Assembly: GCA_026874595.1 (NCBI GenBank)
Contig: CM049313.1
Span: 18,287,508 to 18,351,507, forward strand
Origin: Sipunculus nudus
Lineage: Eukaryota > Annelida > Sipuncula > Golfingiida > Sipunculidae
DNA: 64,000 bases
Direction: 5' to 3'
Shown here: piece after piece, positions 11,983 through 24,555 of the stretch
Numbering within the stretch: the first letter of the stretch is position 1
Layout: each line of letters opens with the position of its first letter
The notes under the pieces: model-generated
What the model saw: the letters and a program-made list of their open reading frames with translations, nothing else
Database searches by the model: none
Told to the model about the DNA's origin: nothing
Position numbers and translations under genes: made by a program

Positions 11983-12681
11983 TACGCTCCCGAGGCAGCG
12001 GAAATCTTGCGCTTCTAAAGAAGCAACTGATTTTCACGCTGCCAGCTTTGACCGTTTATGATATATTTAGACACCAGATGGCGGTTGGTTGTCCACTGAT
12101 ATAAACGTGCGTACGATGTGACAAGCAGCCAATCAGATGCTAATAAACAAACACTCAACAGGCATCCTGGCTCCGCCCATTGCCGCGCTTCAAACGCCGT
12201 TTGATGAGTTTCCGGTCGAATTTAAATTGCTCCCTGTGCATTCTCGCATCATCGACCGATTCGATTATGACATTATGACTGTGTTAGCGAAGCCATGTAT
12301 CTGTTGTCTGCAGAACTGAAACCAGCCAGCGAGGTGTGCACGCAGCCTTTGTTGTTACGTTTCGTTTGAATTACAGCTCACCGGCCGAGCATCCTATGTG
12401 CCCAAGGCCCTAAGCAAACCACGTCAGGGGCAATTCTCTGTGAGCCTGTGGCCTGTTTAGACGGTTACGCTGGGGGATGAGCTGTCACTCAAAAAGAAAT
12501 TAATATGATTGGCTCCGTGTATTCCTCGCTTGGCTTTGTCTTCCAGCACAAAGTTTCATCTGATTGGACAAAAATACAGTGCTTCCCTCTGGTGTTGCAA
12601 AGCAGCATACGAGGTCATAACAAACAGCGCCTTACGATATAGGAAGTAGCCCTATAGGTAAAGCGCTGTGTAAAGAGCGTA
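11983..12681 (+). mobile_element. 699-bp non-autonomous DNA transposon, copy 1 (9-bp TSD)
   Basis: Starts TACGCTCCCGAGGCAG and ends AAAGAGCGTA, giving the short inverted terminus TACGCTC/GAGCGTA. It is bounded by a perfect 9-bp direct repeat, AATCAAGTT at 974-982 and again at 682-690 (all within 11974-12690). A second copy at 16660 has the same ends and a different 9-bp duplication. It encodes nothing recognisable. The interior has several CCAAT/ATTGG boxes (GCCAATCAG, GATTGGCTCC, CTGATTGGAC). Nine-base duplications are typical of Mutator-like elements and also occur in Merlin; which applies here is not settled. Confidence 0.9.
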
Positions 12682-12690
12682 AATCAAGTT

Positions 12691-13970
12691 GTAATTGTGT
12701 TCTTTTTGCGGAAAAATTGGATTTGACTAAGACTTATATTACGTAAAGTTGTCGTGAGTAAAGGTTACAGTTGCACCTTAGCATGTGTATATTAGCAAAT
12801 AAATAGAATTTATATATGGCATTATTCGATGAATTTATATCTGGGGAATTACCATATGCATACGTAACTTACAAAGAATGAAAAATACGCATCTTTAAGG
12901 TGATTACAAAGTCACTTTATCGAATTAATATTCGCACAGTCGTTTTACCCTAATAAATAATTGCATGTATAAATAAATACACATACAAGGGACAATCGAT
13001 GATGTATTATTATTTTGGGACAAACTAATTCAGTAACACTTATGTAACGAAAAATTAACAAAGCTAAGAAAGACTAAAGTTCTCAGTTCACTTAATTAAG
13101 GTCGCAATATCTGGATAAATGTAAAAAGTTTGTTCCAATGATGTTATTTAAACAGAAATTCATTTGCTTTATTAATGTCTATGATCGACGCCAAAAAAAC
13201 ATAACGTAAAGCATTTCAAATATACAGGTTGAACTGAAGCAATCATGAAATAATAAAAAAGGCGCTCTTTATCAACCTCGCATACCATTGTTGGAACCTG
13301 AAGACAGGTAATTTTCTCAAAACAAAAATCAATACACAATATTACCATGTTTTCGTATATAAGTTATACCTCGTTTACGCTAAGCTCTACATGCTGGTTA
13401 TTCATCATGAAGATATTTCATATTTTAACATTTCTTTACGGTGTATACAAAATTTTTCTTGAATAATCACATAATAAAACCGCTTCTGGATCCTTCCATT
13501 CATATTCTCGTGGTCACCGAAAAACACTAGTTTTATTTTGACGCTCATCCGATTCTCATTTTTGAAAGACACCAGCTTCTACTCCCTCCGCCAAAGCCTC
13601 CGAAATACCTTGGGTGTACTCATCCTTCCGCCAAGGCCTCTAGATAGACAACCGGCTTTTCCAATCCTTCCACCATGCCCCACCCCACCCATAGTGAAAC
13701 CTGCTTTGGTTTACCAAACCACCCAGGCTTTGACAGGGTGTACTACAGTCAGACTTACAGTCAGCTGTGTTAAAAAATATGTTTTTTTGGTTGTTAACCC
13801 AAAGAGAATAAGTCTTTCATTGTTCTTTTTAGCTGCAGGAGAGGTCGTCAGCTAACCAGCCCCAACAGCAGAATTATACATGACTGGTTTATTTAGAAGA
13901 TGAACTAAAGTGTTGTGATATAAGAAGTGCAGAAACCCTGTGAATGGCTATTTCGAAACAACTCCAACAA
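12691..13970. other. No gene seen; possible decayed Gly-rich coding remnant
   Basis: Mostly AT-rich unique sequence. Around 13560-13660 the minus strand reads short glycine-rich snatches (YFGGFGGG, GLGG) in different frames, which could be a dead glycine-rich exon or chance. It is not called as a gene. Confidence 0.35.
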
Positions 13971-13971
13971 G

Positions 13972-14305
13972 GCCAAAATAAAAAAAGGTATGGTTCTCAG
14001 GCACTTTTTTTCAGAAATCGATGCGGGCGGGCGCTTTTTATATTGTAATTTTTTTGGAATTTTTCGATAGAAATGTCAAATGATAAGGGAAAAGCATGTA
14101 AATAACAGTTTTATTTTGCTAAATAAGTAAAAGCACCACCATACAAAGGAAATGGTATGGTTTTATCTTCTTGAAAGAAATGTCGGAGCGGCAGCAGCTC
14201 AAAATTGGAAAGTTTTTATTGAAAATCAAAATAAAAATTTTTGATTCGGGGGTTTAACATTGATGCGGGCGGTGCCTGAGAACCATACCTTTAATTTTTT
14301 TGGCC
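13972..14305 (+). mobile_element. ~330-bp MITE, copy A of an inverted pair
   Basis: Begins GGCCAAAATAAAAAAAGG-TATGGTTCTCAGGCAC and ends with the reverse complement of that text (GTGCCTGAGAACCATACC ... TTTGGCC), so it has its own terminal inverted repeats, including GCGGGCGG blocks near both ends. A diverged copy lies in the opposite orientation at 14427-14762. Confidence 0.7.
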
Positions 14306-14426
14306 CAATGTGGCTTCGTGGTGGGCTGTTGTTCCGCTTCAAAAGGGAAGCAGATCAGACCCGATTAGAATCACTTTTTATGCGGTCTGATCCAGGAGAT
14401 TTGATAAGCAAAACTGCAAACGTAAG

Positions 14427-14762
14427 GCCAAAAAAAAAAAGTTGTGGTTCTCCAGCACCGCCCGCGTCAATTTCAAATCTACGCATCAAAAATTTTTATT
14501 TTGATTTTCAATAGAAATATACCAATGTTGAGCTCCAGCCGCTCTGAAATTTCTTTCAAGAAGACAAAATCATACAATTTTAATCAAATTTCCATTGTTA
14601 TGTAGTGCTTTTACTTGTTTAGCAAAATAAATATGTTATTATCATGCTTTTACCTTATCATTTGAAATTTTTTGGAAACATACAAAAACAAAATAAAAAA
14701 CCGCCCACCTGCATTGATTTCTGAAAACAAAGTGCCTGATAACCCAACCTTATTTGTTTGGC
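14427..14762 (-). mobile_element. ~330-bp MITE, copy B of an inverted pair
   Basis: The reverse complement aligns with copy A along its length (for example TATCAGGCAC, AAATGATAAGG, CTTCTTGAAAGAAAT and GAAAATCAAAATAAAAAT in the same order). It is more diverged at the ends than copy A. Together the two copies form a large hairpin-capable structure with a ~120-bp spacer. Confidence 0.7.
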
Positions 14763-15604
14763 CTAATGACTTGCTGGTATGTGAGATTTATATAATTGTC
14801 GCTGTTTAACAGACAATCTGATGAACTAATATTTGCTTTAATTTACCTCTACAGATGTCCGGAGGTGTGAGACGTATACCCGGAAACTGAACAACGGCAA
14901 ACAAAATTTGCCCAAGGGAAAAAAAGAAGCCCGCCTATCACGAAACAGTATGATAAGATACATTTTTTCCAAAGAGCTTGATGACCGATAAATAAACCTT
15001 ATCAAGTTCAGAACCCTGCCCATATGAAAAAATTGTTTCTCAAATCAAAAATTGTACTCGTACCTCTGGGTCCGTTTGCAAAATATTACAGTAAAAATAG
15101 CATTAGGAACCTCCCGAAATAGTTAGGGAGGAATGAAAACAACCTGGACGCCTTAAAGTAAAATTGATTTATGGTAAAATGTGTGAAGGCATTTAAACAA
15201 GAAAGTACTTTCACATTATTGTTATAATTACGCCGCAAAATTTACATTTAAACAAACATACTCTGTAATGCACTAAAAGGTAATGAATTTTTCTTTCCTG
15301 CAAATAGTTATATCAAATATATTATTCATAGAATTACATAAATACAAAGTTTATATCTCAAAAGTAAATATCCAATTAACATCACCAATTGGAAAACAAA
15401 AACATCAAAAAAATATTTTCTGAATAAATAGCTTTATTGTGTAGGTATCAAATTAACATTTGTTAGCACCAACCTCTGAGTAACGAAAAAATGATGTTCA
15501 CTAAAGCCAAATAAATTAGAGATTCATTCGCATTATTTTGACATAAAATATAAAGAAAGAAAAAACATGGCAATTACCTTGATTAGAGCACAAGTATACA
15601 TACA
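14763..15604. other. No gene seen
   Basis: AT-rich unique sequence without a convincing exon or repeat. Confidence 0.45.
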
Positions 15605-18115
15605 CAGTCAAACCTGTCTTATTGGGCACCTCCATAAGGTGGGTCTCTAAAAAGTGGGTAATTTTGGGCAGTCCCATTATCTTCCATTTATTTTCTTCTC
15701 TATATTCTGTATAGTGGGCACTTTTACCAAGCTTATGTCAGCACTACATCGATTTTCCCAGTTGAAGGATCTTCCTGTGTAAACTTTCGGAGCTTTATTT
15801 ATTGTGAAAAACAGTTAAATTTTTAAATATTTTTATTTCAACTGTTAAGGATAATGATCAAACGGATCAACAAAGGTAAGAGGTGTATTACTATCTGATT
15901 GCATAATAATAATAGCCTTCTTGACTAGGGGCTTGGCATGGGATACATGCATACTAATTAGACTACTTTAATGTGCCTGCACATGCCCCGGTCAGACCTC
16001 AGCCCAGACTGGCTGTTCCTTTGATAGTTTACGGCAAGTAGTGAATGCACCACTCAGTAGCCAATCATATTAATTAGACTGATAGGCATACTTTGTTCTG
16101 ACAGTCACTAGACTTTCTAATGTTCCAAAAGAATAGCCATAGTTAGTACCGTGAGTGGACGCCCTGATCATTTACCCAATTACTTGATACTCTGTTTACT
16201 TAGCAGTTACACTAAATGACTAAGACTAAACACTTGTTATTCGCATGCATTTTGTGTCATACTCTATGTTACTGTCCATTATGAAATGTAAACACCAATC
16301 TGAAATATAAAGGTTTGGCATAGCCCTAAAAGTGTACTTGTTCAAAGATTCTGAGAGTGGCTTGTCTTAGAGGAAGTTTGTTAACCAGTATGGTATATCT
16401 GAGGATACATGGGGTAACCTGTTAAAATATTAGAAAGATTTTAATGACAGGATCAACCCTTGTAGGTTATGTGTATCGATACATATCATAACACACACAT
16501 CTATGTAAATATACATGTTACCGTTGTAATGATATTCATATAATTTCCTAACTACAGAACTACCATCTAGGTATGCTTGATTACACTAATTAAGGTCTAA
16601 GGTACTGCCACCTACAGGGTGTTCTTGTGTTTAAACCTTAACAACATTCGGGTTAGATCTACGCTCCCGAGGCAGCGGAAATCTTACGCTTCTAAAGAAG
16701 CAACTGATTTTCACGCTGCCAGCTTTGACCGTTTATTATATATTTAGACACCAGATGGCGGTTCGTTGTCCGCTGAAAAAAACGTGCGTATGATGTGACA
16801 AGCAGCCAACCAGTTGCCAATAAACAAACAAGCGACAGGCATCCTGGCTCCGCCCATAGCTGCGCTTCAAGCGCCGTTTGAAGACAAGTTTACGTTCGAA
16901 TTTTAATTGTTCCCCCTGCATTCTCGCATCATCGACCGATTCGATTCTGACAGTATGAATATGTTAGCGTAGCCATGTGTCTGGTGTCAGCAGAACTGAA
17001 ACAAGCCAGCGAGGTGTGCACGCAGCCTTTGTTGTTACGTTTCGTTTGAATTACAGCTCACCGACCGGGCATCCTATGTGCCTAAGGTCCTAAGTAAACC
17101 ACGACTGCGGCAATTCTCTCTGAGCCTGTGGCCTATTCATACGGTTACCGGGGCGATGAGATGTCACTCAAAACGAAATGAGCTTGATTGGCTCCGTGTA
17201 TTCTTCGCTTGGCCATGTTCTTCCAGCACAAAGTCTCATCTGATTGGACAAAAATACAGTGCTCCCCTCTGGTGTAGCAATTCAGGATACGAGGTCATAA
17301 CAAACAGCGCTTACCATATAGGAAGTAGGCCTATAGTTAAAGCGCTGTGTAAAGAGCGTAGGTTAGATCCCATAGGCCGGTTTGGGTCATGTGACATGTT
17401 TACCTTGGCTACCTTGTTAAACATTCAAGTGATGATCTTGTATGTGCTGGATACAGTTACTATCACCCAAGGAAAGATTCCTAATACAGGGTTGTTATAT
17501 CCATTGAATTATTATAAGTCTATTTTAAGTCTATTGCTATGCACTGTAATATTTAGTCTCTGTACAAGTTTTATTATGGGTTTAAACCTCAAGCCTTAAG
17601 GCTAACTCATGTACAAGTACGGATGAAAGAACAATGAACATATTGCGTCGAGAACTTAATTACATTCTGAATCCAAGGACTCTTTGAAAGATTGTTTAAT
17701 AGAAAATCATGTCACCCAAGTAAAACATTATTACTTCTATTATGCATGTATTTGTGCACTTTTATTAAATATCGTTATTGTTTGTTACAGAATCTAAACG
17801 TCTCTTTGTTGGAGACACAGTTGTGTGACCTCAAAATAAACGTATTTCCCCACTATCTGAGTCTGTATTATATCCAACCCAACGAATGGACGGCAATATA
17901 CATGTAAATTATAAAGTTTTGCTTATTAACATTATATCTAAAAACAAGAATAAAGTACATACATGAGTTAATGAAGTTTTCTTAAATCAGGAGCAACTGT
18001 AGTAATATTTCAAAGTAGGTGGCAGCACTGAATGTGACAGCTATTACCTCCATATAGTGGGCACCTCACTAGTTTGGTCCAGTCCCAAGGGTGCCCACAT
18101 TATAGAGGTTCAACC

Positions 18116-18116
<1 letters not shown>
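15605..18116. mobile_element. Non-autonomous pogo/Tigger-like element, 2.5 kb
   Basis: The left end reads CAGTCAAACCTGTCTTATTG then GGCACC. The right end is its diverged complement (GGTGCCCACATTATAGAGG then TTCAACCG). CAGT-AAACC termini on a TA target are typical of pogo/Tigger elements of the Tc1/mariner superfamily. The right end abuts TA, which has grown into a (TA)n run; the left flank is CA, so that TA copy is lost or mutated. No transposase frame survives. A different transposon (16660-17360) is inserted inside. Confidence 0.6.
16660..17360 (+). mobile_element. 701-bp non-autonomous DNA transposon, copy 2 (9-bp TSD)
   Basis: Same TACGCTC...GAGCGTA ends and the same orientation as the copy at 11983, about nine bases in ten identical by eye. 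It is flanked by its own perfect 9-bp duplication, GGTTAGATC at 16651-16659 and 17361-17369. It is nested in the pogo-like element, so its insertion is younger than that element's. Long reading frames crossing it run across its boundary and are not genes. Confidence 0.9.

Positions 18117-18166
<50 letters not shown>
18117..18166. repeat. (TA)n microsatellite at transposon end
   Basis: The TA run starts exactly where the pogo-like right terminus ends. Confidence 0.9.
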
Positions 18167-18168
<2 letters not shown>

Positions 18169-18889
18169 CATGCAAATACATAAGTAATGTTATTGACTAT
18201 ATATTATAACAATAATAATAATAATAATGAATAAGGCATCTGAGAGCTTTAAAATAAACCAAATTCGTATTTGAAGCAGGGGATGACGGTAGATATTTGG
18301 TCCCATTCAATCAGACGGATGAATGTTGATAAAGAAATAATTAGTTGATAATCCGAACAGCAAACCAATTAAACAGATCCAAAAAGAAGGCAAGCACATG
18401 TTGAGACTTCCGGCAACTGGATCTGAAATAGAGGGGTAGTACAGTTGTCAAAGTATAATATAATATCAAATTTACAATATTAAAACGTTAGTTAACATAG
18501 CTACCATTATTTTAGTGCACAGCATAGTCTTACGTTCCTTTTATGTAAACTAGCTTATCCTACCTTTTCATTATTCTGCATTTGAAGACCAGCTTAGTTT
18601 CATTTCAAATACGACAGAATATCATAAGCACTGGCTAAACTATTTTAATATTAATAGATAACGCAACAGCACATCAATGACAGGTGAACATTTTGTTCCA
18701 CAGGCCACAGCTTAATTCACTGCATTCAGATGAGAAATGTGTGAAGAGAAAAAAACACAATGTGGAAGTATATCGAAATTCATTTATTTAGTCCTTCAAA
18801 AGATACCTAAATTTAAGTTTTTTTGTATCTGTTGAATACAGGGACGTTTTGATAGATGAAGTGCTGTCATCTTGTGGTAAAACAGTGTA

Positions 18890-19130
18890 CTACGACACTC
18901 TTGAGGAGTCTAGTGTAGTATTAAATAGGGCTCCTCAATTGCCCTTGAAAAAATGAAGTGAAATATATGAGTATTCAAGTGAAAATATGTCAAATGACCC
19001 CCCCCCCTTAGGACACACTTTGTATAATTTCAGGAAGTTCAAGACCAAAGACGTGCATATCCGAGGCGTGGCCACGGAGGAGTTCTGTCACAAAAGTCTT
19101 TTGTTTCCATCATTAATTAAAATATAATTT
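18890..19130 (+). repeat. Dispersed repeat, inverted partner at 27060-27620
   Basis: 'tgaaaatatgtcaaatgacc', 'ttaggacacac', 'ttcaagaccaaagacg' and 'atccgaggcgtggcca' match, in order and reverse-complemented, segments at 27590, 27575, 27120 and 27095. The rest of 18170-19660 shows an AAT/ATA-rich stretch near 18210 and no exon. Confidence 0.5.
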
Positions 19131-19660
19131 CATGATTTTGAAAATTGAGAAAACCAACATACTGTATTGTAAAACATCATATTGTGGCAATGTGCTAGCG
19201 CATAATTTTATTATTGCACAATGTCATAGGATGGGAAAGTTATTGAATTGGCCGAAAGATATAGGCCCTTGTATCTTATTAATATGCACTCTATGTATAT
19301 CATGAATTTCTATTTTATTCGATCAGACAAGTAAAGGGCTTAAACACATTTCAAGGTATCCACGGTGGGGTACCTAATGTTATTAAAAATCCTTAACAAG
19401 TATAAATGTATCCCGGAATTAAGTATTTGAAAATAGCAAATAAACCTGAATATCATATATAGTCAAAAATGATACGCTGAATTATCGGCCACATTCAGCG
19501 ACATACGATATTTTTTAAAATGACAGGTCCATTATAATAAATGCTATATGGTATGCCCTGCCTAGATTTACAATTTCTGAAAGTAACAAAAAGATCACAT
19601 GCAATATGTAATGTCTAATTTGATCATATATTCTGTAAAGTACCACCTTAATTCATCATA

Positions 19661-22124
19661 CTAGATATTAATTATCTTACCGTCAGTGGTGACATTATCT
19701 GATGTTGCTGTCGATGTTTCGCTGCCGGAGGAGACAGTCCCCGGATGGAACATGTTCACCACTGCTTGGGTCGTTTTTGCCAAAAACTGGAGGTTTTCCT
19801 CCGACAGATAACTGATGTCGTCACAAGCATTGTGGTAGCACGTTTGCATGTATCCACGGAAATTTGCTGGAAGGAAAATAATCTTTATAATCACTACGTT
19901 CGGCTTATAATTTTACTGCAATTCACATTTATATTGAATGCTTAAAAAGTCACAACGATTTATCACACATATGTTATAAAGACGTTGTTTTTAGTAATTA
20001 TGAATGAGAACCACCGTCCCATATATCCTAATGACGTCATCACCATACTGGCCCCTGGTGGAGAAGTAGTCAACTTTGCAGCAAATGCAAAACTTGGTAA
20101 AGCGGAAATTGAGAAATCGGTCACCTCTAGATATTGCCCCCTCCCCTCCTTCATATTTTGCATATTATGTATCAAGTATCATTAAATGCAGGAGGAACGT
20201 TTTATCATATAGATGAGGAGATTGTTTGCTCATATAGAAGCACATATAGTACATAACAAAATATGTTTAACCTTGACATTTTGATTATTTTCAGTAATTG
20301 TATCTATTTTTTATGTAATATTACGATGATTGGTTAGTATTGTTGCTTCATATCTAAACGACCTTTTGAGTTTTTTTATAGAAATACATGAGACGTATTT
20401 TCCAAATGAACCATTTTCTTTACCTCTGCCCTACTTGAGCTGGCTGTGTGTATCGATTTATGTGTTTCCTAACTGTAAGGATAAACCTATGTATTACCTG
20501 TGTCTGTCAGAAATATTGCTGTCTTATTTGCCAACCAGAAAGGATAATGATCACTTCTGTGAAGGTCAGGAACTATAACTCCATCGGGAATCGTCAGGTT
20601 CAGAACTGTCATGTTGTCAGACGGTAGTGCAGCGTGAGCACGGTAGAGGGCGCTGATGAGAGGAAGGTCGGTCTGGCGGCCAGCTGAGGCCAGGAAATTT
20701 CCTCTGTGTTCATTCTTTTGTAACCATGCAGATTGTGCCGGGAAAACCTGATTAAGAAAAAAATTACAAGATAAATCCGACGATGGCATTGAATATTTTG
20801 CATTTAAATATACACAAAATAAATGTCTGAACATCCTGGGAATTTTATATCTTAATCATTCTGGAACAAGCCATTATAGTAGGAAATTTGATCTTAACGT
20901 CTTCTTTTGTTACCTTTCTTCTAAATTAAGAATTTCTTAAAATTACTTAAGCCCTAACACTATTTTCAACTGTTTTAGTTTTGACAATAGTTTGGTCGAT
21001 TTTTGTCGTTTTTCTCCCTCTTGCTAGACATCAAATTTATGCGGCATTAAATGTTTTGGGTGATTGTCGGGGAATTGGACTTTGGTTGCGCAAAGTTGTG
21101 GGCTTCGCGTCTTAATTATTTTACAACTCCAGCCAGGAGCACAGAGGGCATATCCAGGGGTTGCTTCGGGGGGCCACGACCCCACTCGGATTCCCATGCC
21201 ACATTAAGAATAAAATATTTTAATATTCCAGACAATAAATGTGTACTTTTATCAACATTAATTAGACAATAACTTTTATTATAGAATGATTGAATTTTCT
21301 ACCATTAATAGCTATAAAGAGATATATCTCCGGAACAGTACTTCTGAATTTGTCATGAGCAGTTAGCCATAACTGATGATTTTCCACATTATCAATTTCA
21401 TAAATGTTGCAGCGACTGTTTATCTTGTTTTGATATTTAATATGTAACAAGAAATAATGAAGTTCTGGGCTCATTCTCTGAAATATTTATATATATATTA
21501 GGCGTGTTCATCATTCGCCGTGAGAGTATGCCAAATTTCTGTCACCCCCTCCTTTTAATCCTAGCCAACGCGTCAGAGGGAATGGGTAGTCCTAGGCGTC
21601 AGGCGAAAATCAACGCAGAACAAATAACATTCAAGCGCCTATAACGGCCACTTTTGTTGTGTTGGCTGAAAAATGCTACAAGCGTAAATTCGGGAAAAAA
21701 AACTGACATCGTCAGTGATATCAAGTTTTAAAAAAAGTAACTGTTATACATAATTCCAAGACAATGCAGACGAATTAATAATTCATTCGTGGTGACTTTC
21801 TCAAGAGTATAGGTCAATGTCGAACCTCACACTTATACAGAACTAATATCCGTGACATTCAAGGTAGCCTTACTAACTATTTACTAGACGGAAGCAGACG
21901 ACTCACCATATCAAATCCGTACGGAAGTCCCTGCGAGTATGGTGTATTGTTGTACTGTAGCATGGTTTCCAAGACAACAGCGCCCTCAAATTTTCCCCCG
22001 GACTTGCTTAAGATCTCGGGCTCGAGGTAGTTTTGGACAAACTGAAAGCTTCCGATTAAACCCTGAAGTTTAAACATGAAAACCCAGTTAAAATCGTGGT
22101 ATATATGCTACTTATGCTTCTTAT

Positions 22125-22171
<47 letters not shown>

Positions 22172-22270
22172 TGGGCAGGTAGGAAGGCAAATCTTTCCCT
22201 CTCACATCATATACATTTTCTTTTCTGATGAAACAAACTCTTGTTGGGCGAATAAATGATGGTATATCAC

Positions 22271-22327
<57 letters not shown>

Positions 22328-23837
22328 GTTTCTTGTCTATAATTTGGAAAAAAGAACAAAAGAAATGGTTGTATTTTAATTTTTGAATATACATTTAACT
22401 CTCTGGGAATTTCAACGATGATGAGACTTGCAGTTGAAGCTCAAAGAAAATGAAAACTCAACTGTTCGAGATGCTTTTGGAGATAAAAAAAAACTTCTGA
22501 CCATGTTGCAATGACAGGTACTATAGTTTGTCAGCATATATATATATGTTTAACCCTGGAATCTTACATTACAGTGTAACATTTTATAAATGTTGTATAT
22601 AGTCTTTTACATAAATTGTAATGTTTATTCAGTGATGAGACCGATATACTTAGGGAAACAGCTTAACCTAAATTGAGGGGAACGACGGACTAAATATGAG
22701 CCCTTTTAACTCGTGGCACTCTGAACGTTGTTATTCCGCCAGGAGGGTATGCGTTCATCCCGTGTTTTTATTTTGTTTGTTTGTTTGTTTGTTTGGGTAT
22801 GTTGGCGTGTGCGTGTGTTTATCTGTGTGTTCACAACATAACTCACGCGATCATAAACGCAATGTCATGAAATTTTCAGTGCATCTCGGGAATGGATCAA
22901 TGAAGAATTGATAATTATTTTGGGGTGAATCCGGCACATGATCCGGATACAGAAACGTCATTAAGGAATATTCACAAATGAACAGTCACTTATTCACGAA
23001 TGAACCTAGGTATATTGGCCGAATAATTAAACGCAAACACGATTTTGGGAGCATCCCATGATAGGCACCCCATGTGGCGGAGGCATGCACTCCTTAGAAC
23101 GCAGATTTCTAGTTTATCTATTTTATACACGACATTAAGTCTGTCATTCAGTTAGAGGGGTTCGTCAGGTTTGACAGCAGGTTTGTCAAAGTCAAAATTT
23201 TATACTTACATTTTCTTCAAAATCAAATGCCACGAATACTAGTGTGCGATTCCTCTGACAGGCGGCAGCACTGAGTAGATGCGTGGCCTCCAAAAGAGCT
23301 GCCATTCCGGATCCATTGTCATCGATACCTGGAAGAGTTCCGATTATTGAATATACTAATCTTTAATCCGATATAATGATTATACTGAATCGTGATCATG
23401 TTTTTTTTCTCAACGTATTACTTCGAGTCCAACCTATTCCTTCAACAAATATCTAGATGGTATATTGGGAAAAGCTCAGCGTAATAGAAAGCTAAAATAA
23501 AAGAAAACAATAAAAAAAATTCCCATACATAAATAGAGACGTCCATTCACGTTATGCGTGAACTGGGGAAGTGGAATCTGCTATTGTGTTTTTACACAAT
23601 TGGACAGTTTGACAAATAAGGATCAAACAGAGTGTGACTGGTTGTCAAGTGGGTCTTGTCAAACTATTATTATTAAAAAATTCTTGTCTCAGTATTTAAC
23701 TTCTGTTTCTAAATTTTTAATGGAGCACTTTTTTGCGAAAGCAGTAGGTTTTCCGCGATTTATCATTTTAAATGATCACTTCATTTTCAGGTAGTTCAAC
23801 CTTGTTTTGTCCGGCTGGGGTTCAAAGTCAGTATAAG

Positions 23838-23870
<33 letters not shown>

Positions 23871-23981
23871 GGTTCGAAGTTTACATATTTAACTCTCTTT
23901 TTCTCTCTCTCTCTTTCTGTGATTTTAAGTTTACATTTTCAACGCTCTCTCACTTTCTCTCTCTTTATATATCTTTCTCTC

Positions 23982-24029
<48 letters not shown>

Positions 24030-24121
24030 ATATATGAAGTTTACATATATAACTCTCTCTTTCTCTATCTCTCTTTCTGTGAATTTAGATTTACATTTTT
24101 AATATAAAGAGAGAGTTTAAA

Positions 24122-24174
<53 letters not shown>

Positions 24175-24495
24175 ATTTGAAGTTTACATATTTACATAAT
24201 TTTACATATTTTGTCGCTCCTGACAAACTGCTAATTGCCAGCAATCTGATATTGCGGTTCTTTTTAGTTATAAATGATCATATCAGTTATAAATTCTTGT
24301 ACAACTGTAACCTACGAATACAAGATTCGAGTTAAACATCGTGGTTTGACGGATCTACTGGGATGGTCAGTGATTAAACAAAGTCGGACAATTTTGGACC
24401 CTGAAGAGGTGTAGGGGCTCTGTGGGGATTTGAAACGTCATATACTTAAGAGCCTTTTTAAGAAGATATCGTATACTTTCCTACTTCAAAAAAAG

Positions 24496-24555
<60 letters not shown>

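Noticed and set aside
13538-13855. 105-residue plus-strand frame and minus-strand glycine-rich snatches
   Set aside because: The plus frame has no motif. The glycine-rich snatches are in different frames, so at best a dead exon.
11983-17360. The ~700-bp direct repeats as two LTRs of one retrotransposon
   Set aside because: Each copy has its own different 9-bp flanking duplication and TACGCTC/GAGCGTA ends rather than TG...CA, and no gag-pol sequence lies between them. They are two independent insertions.
17078-17599. 173-residue reading frame, plus strand
   Set aside because: It crosses the end of the transposon at 17360 and its target duplication, so it is chance.
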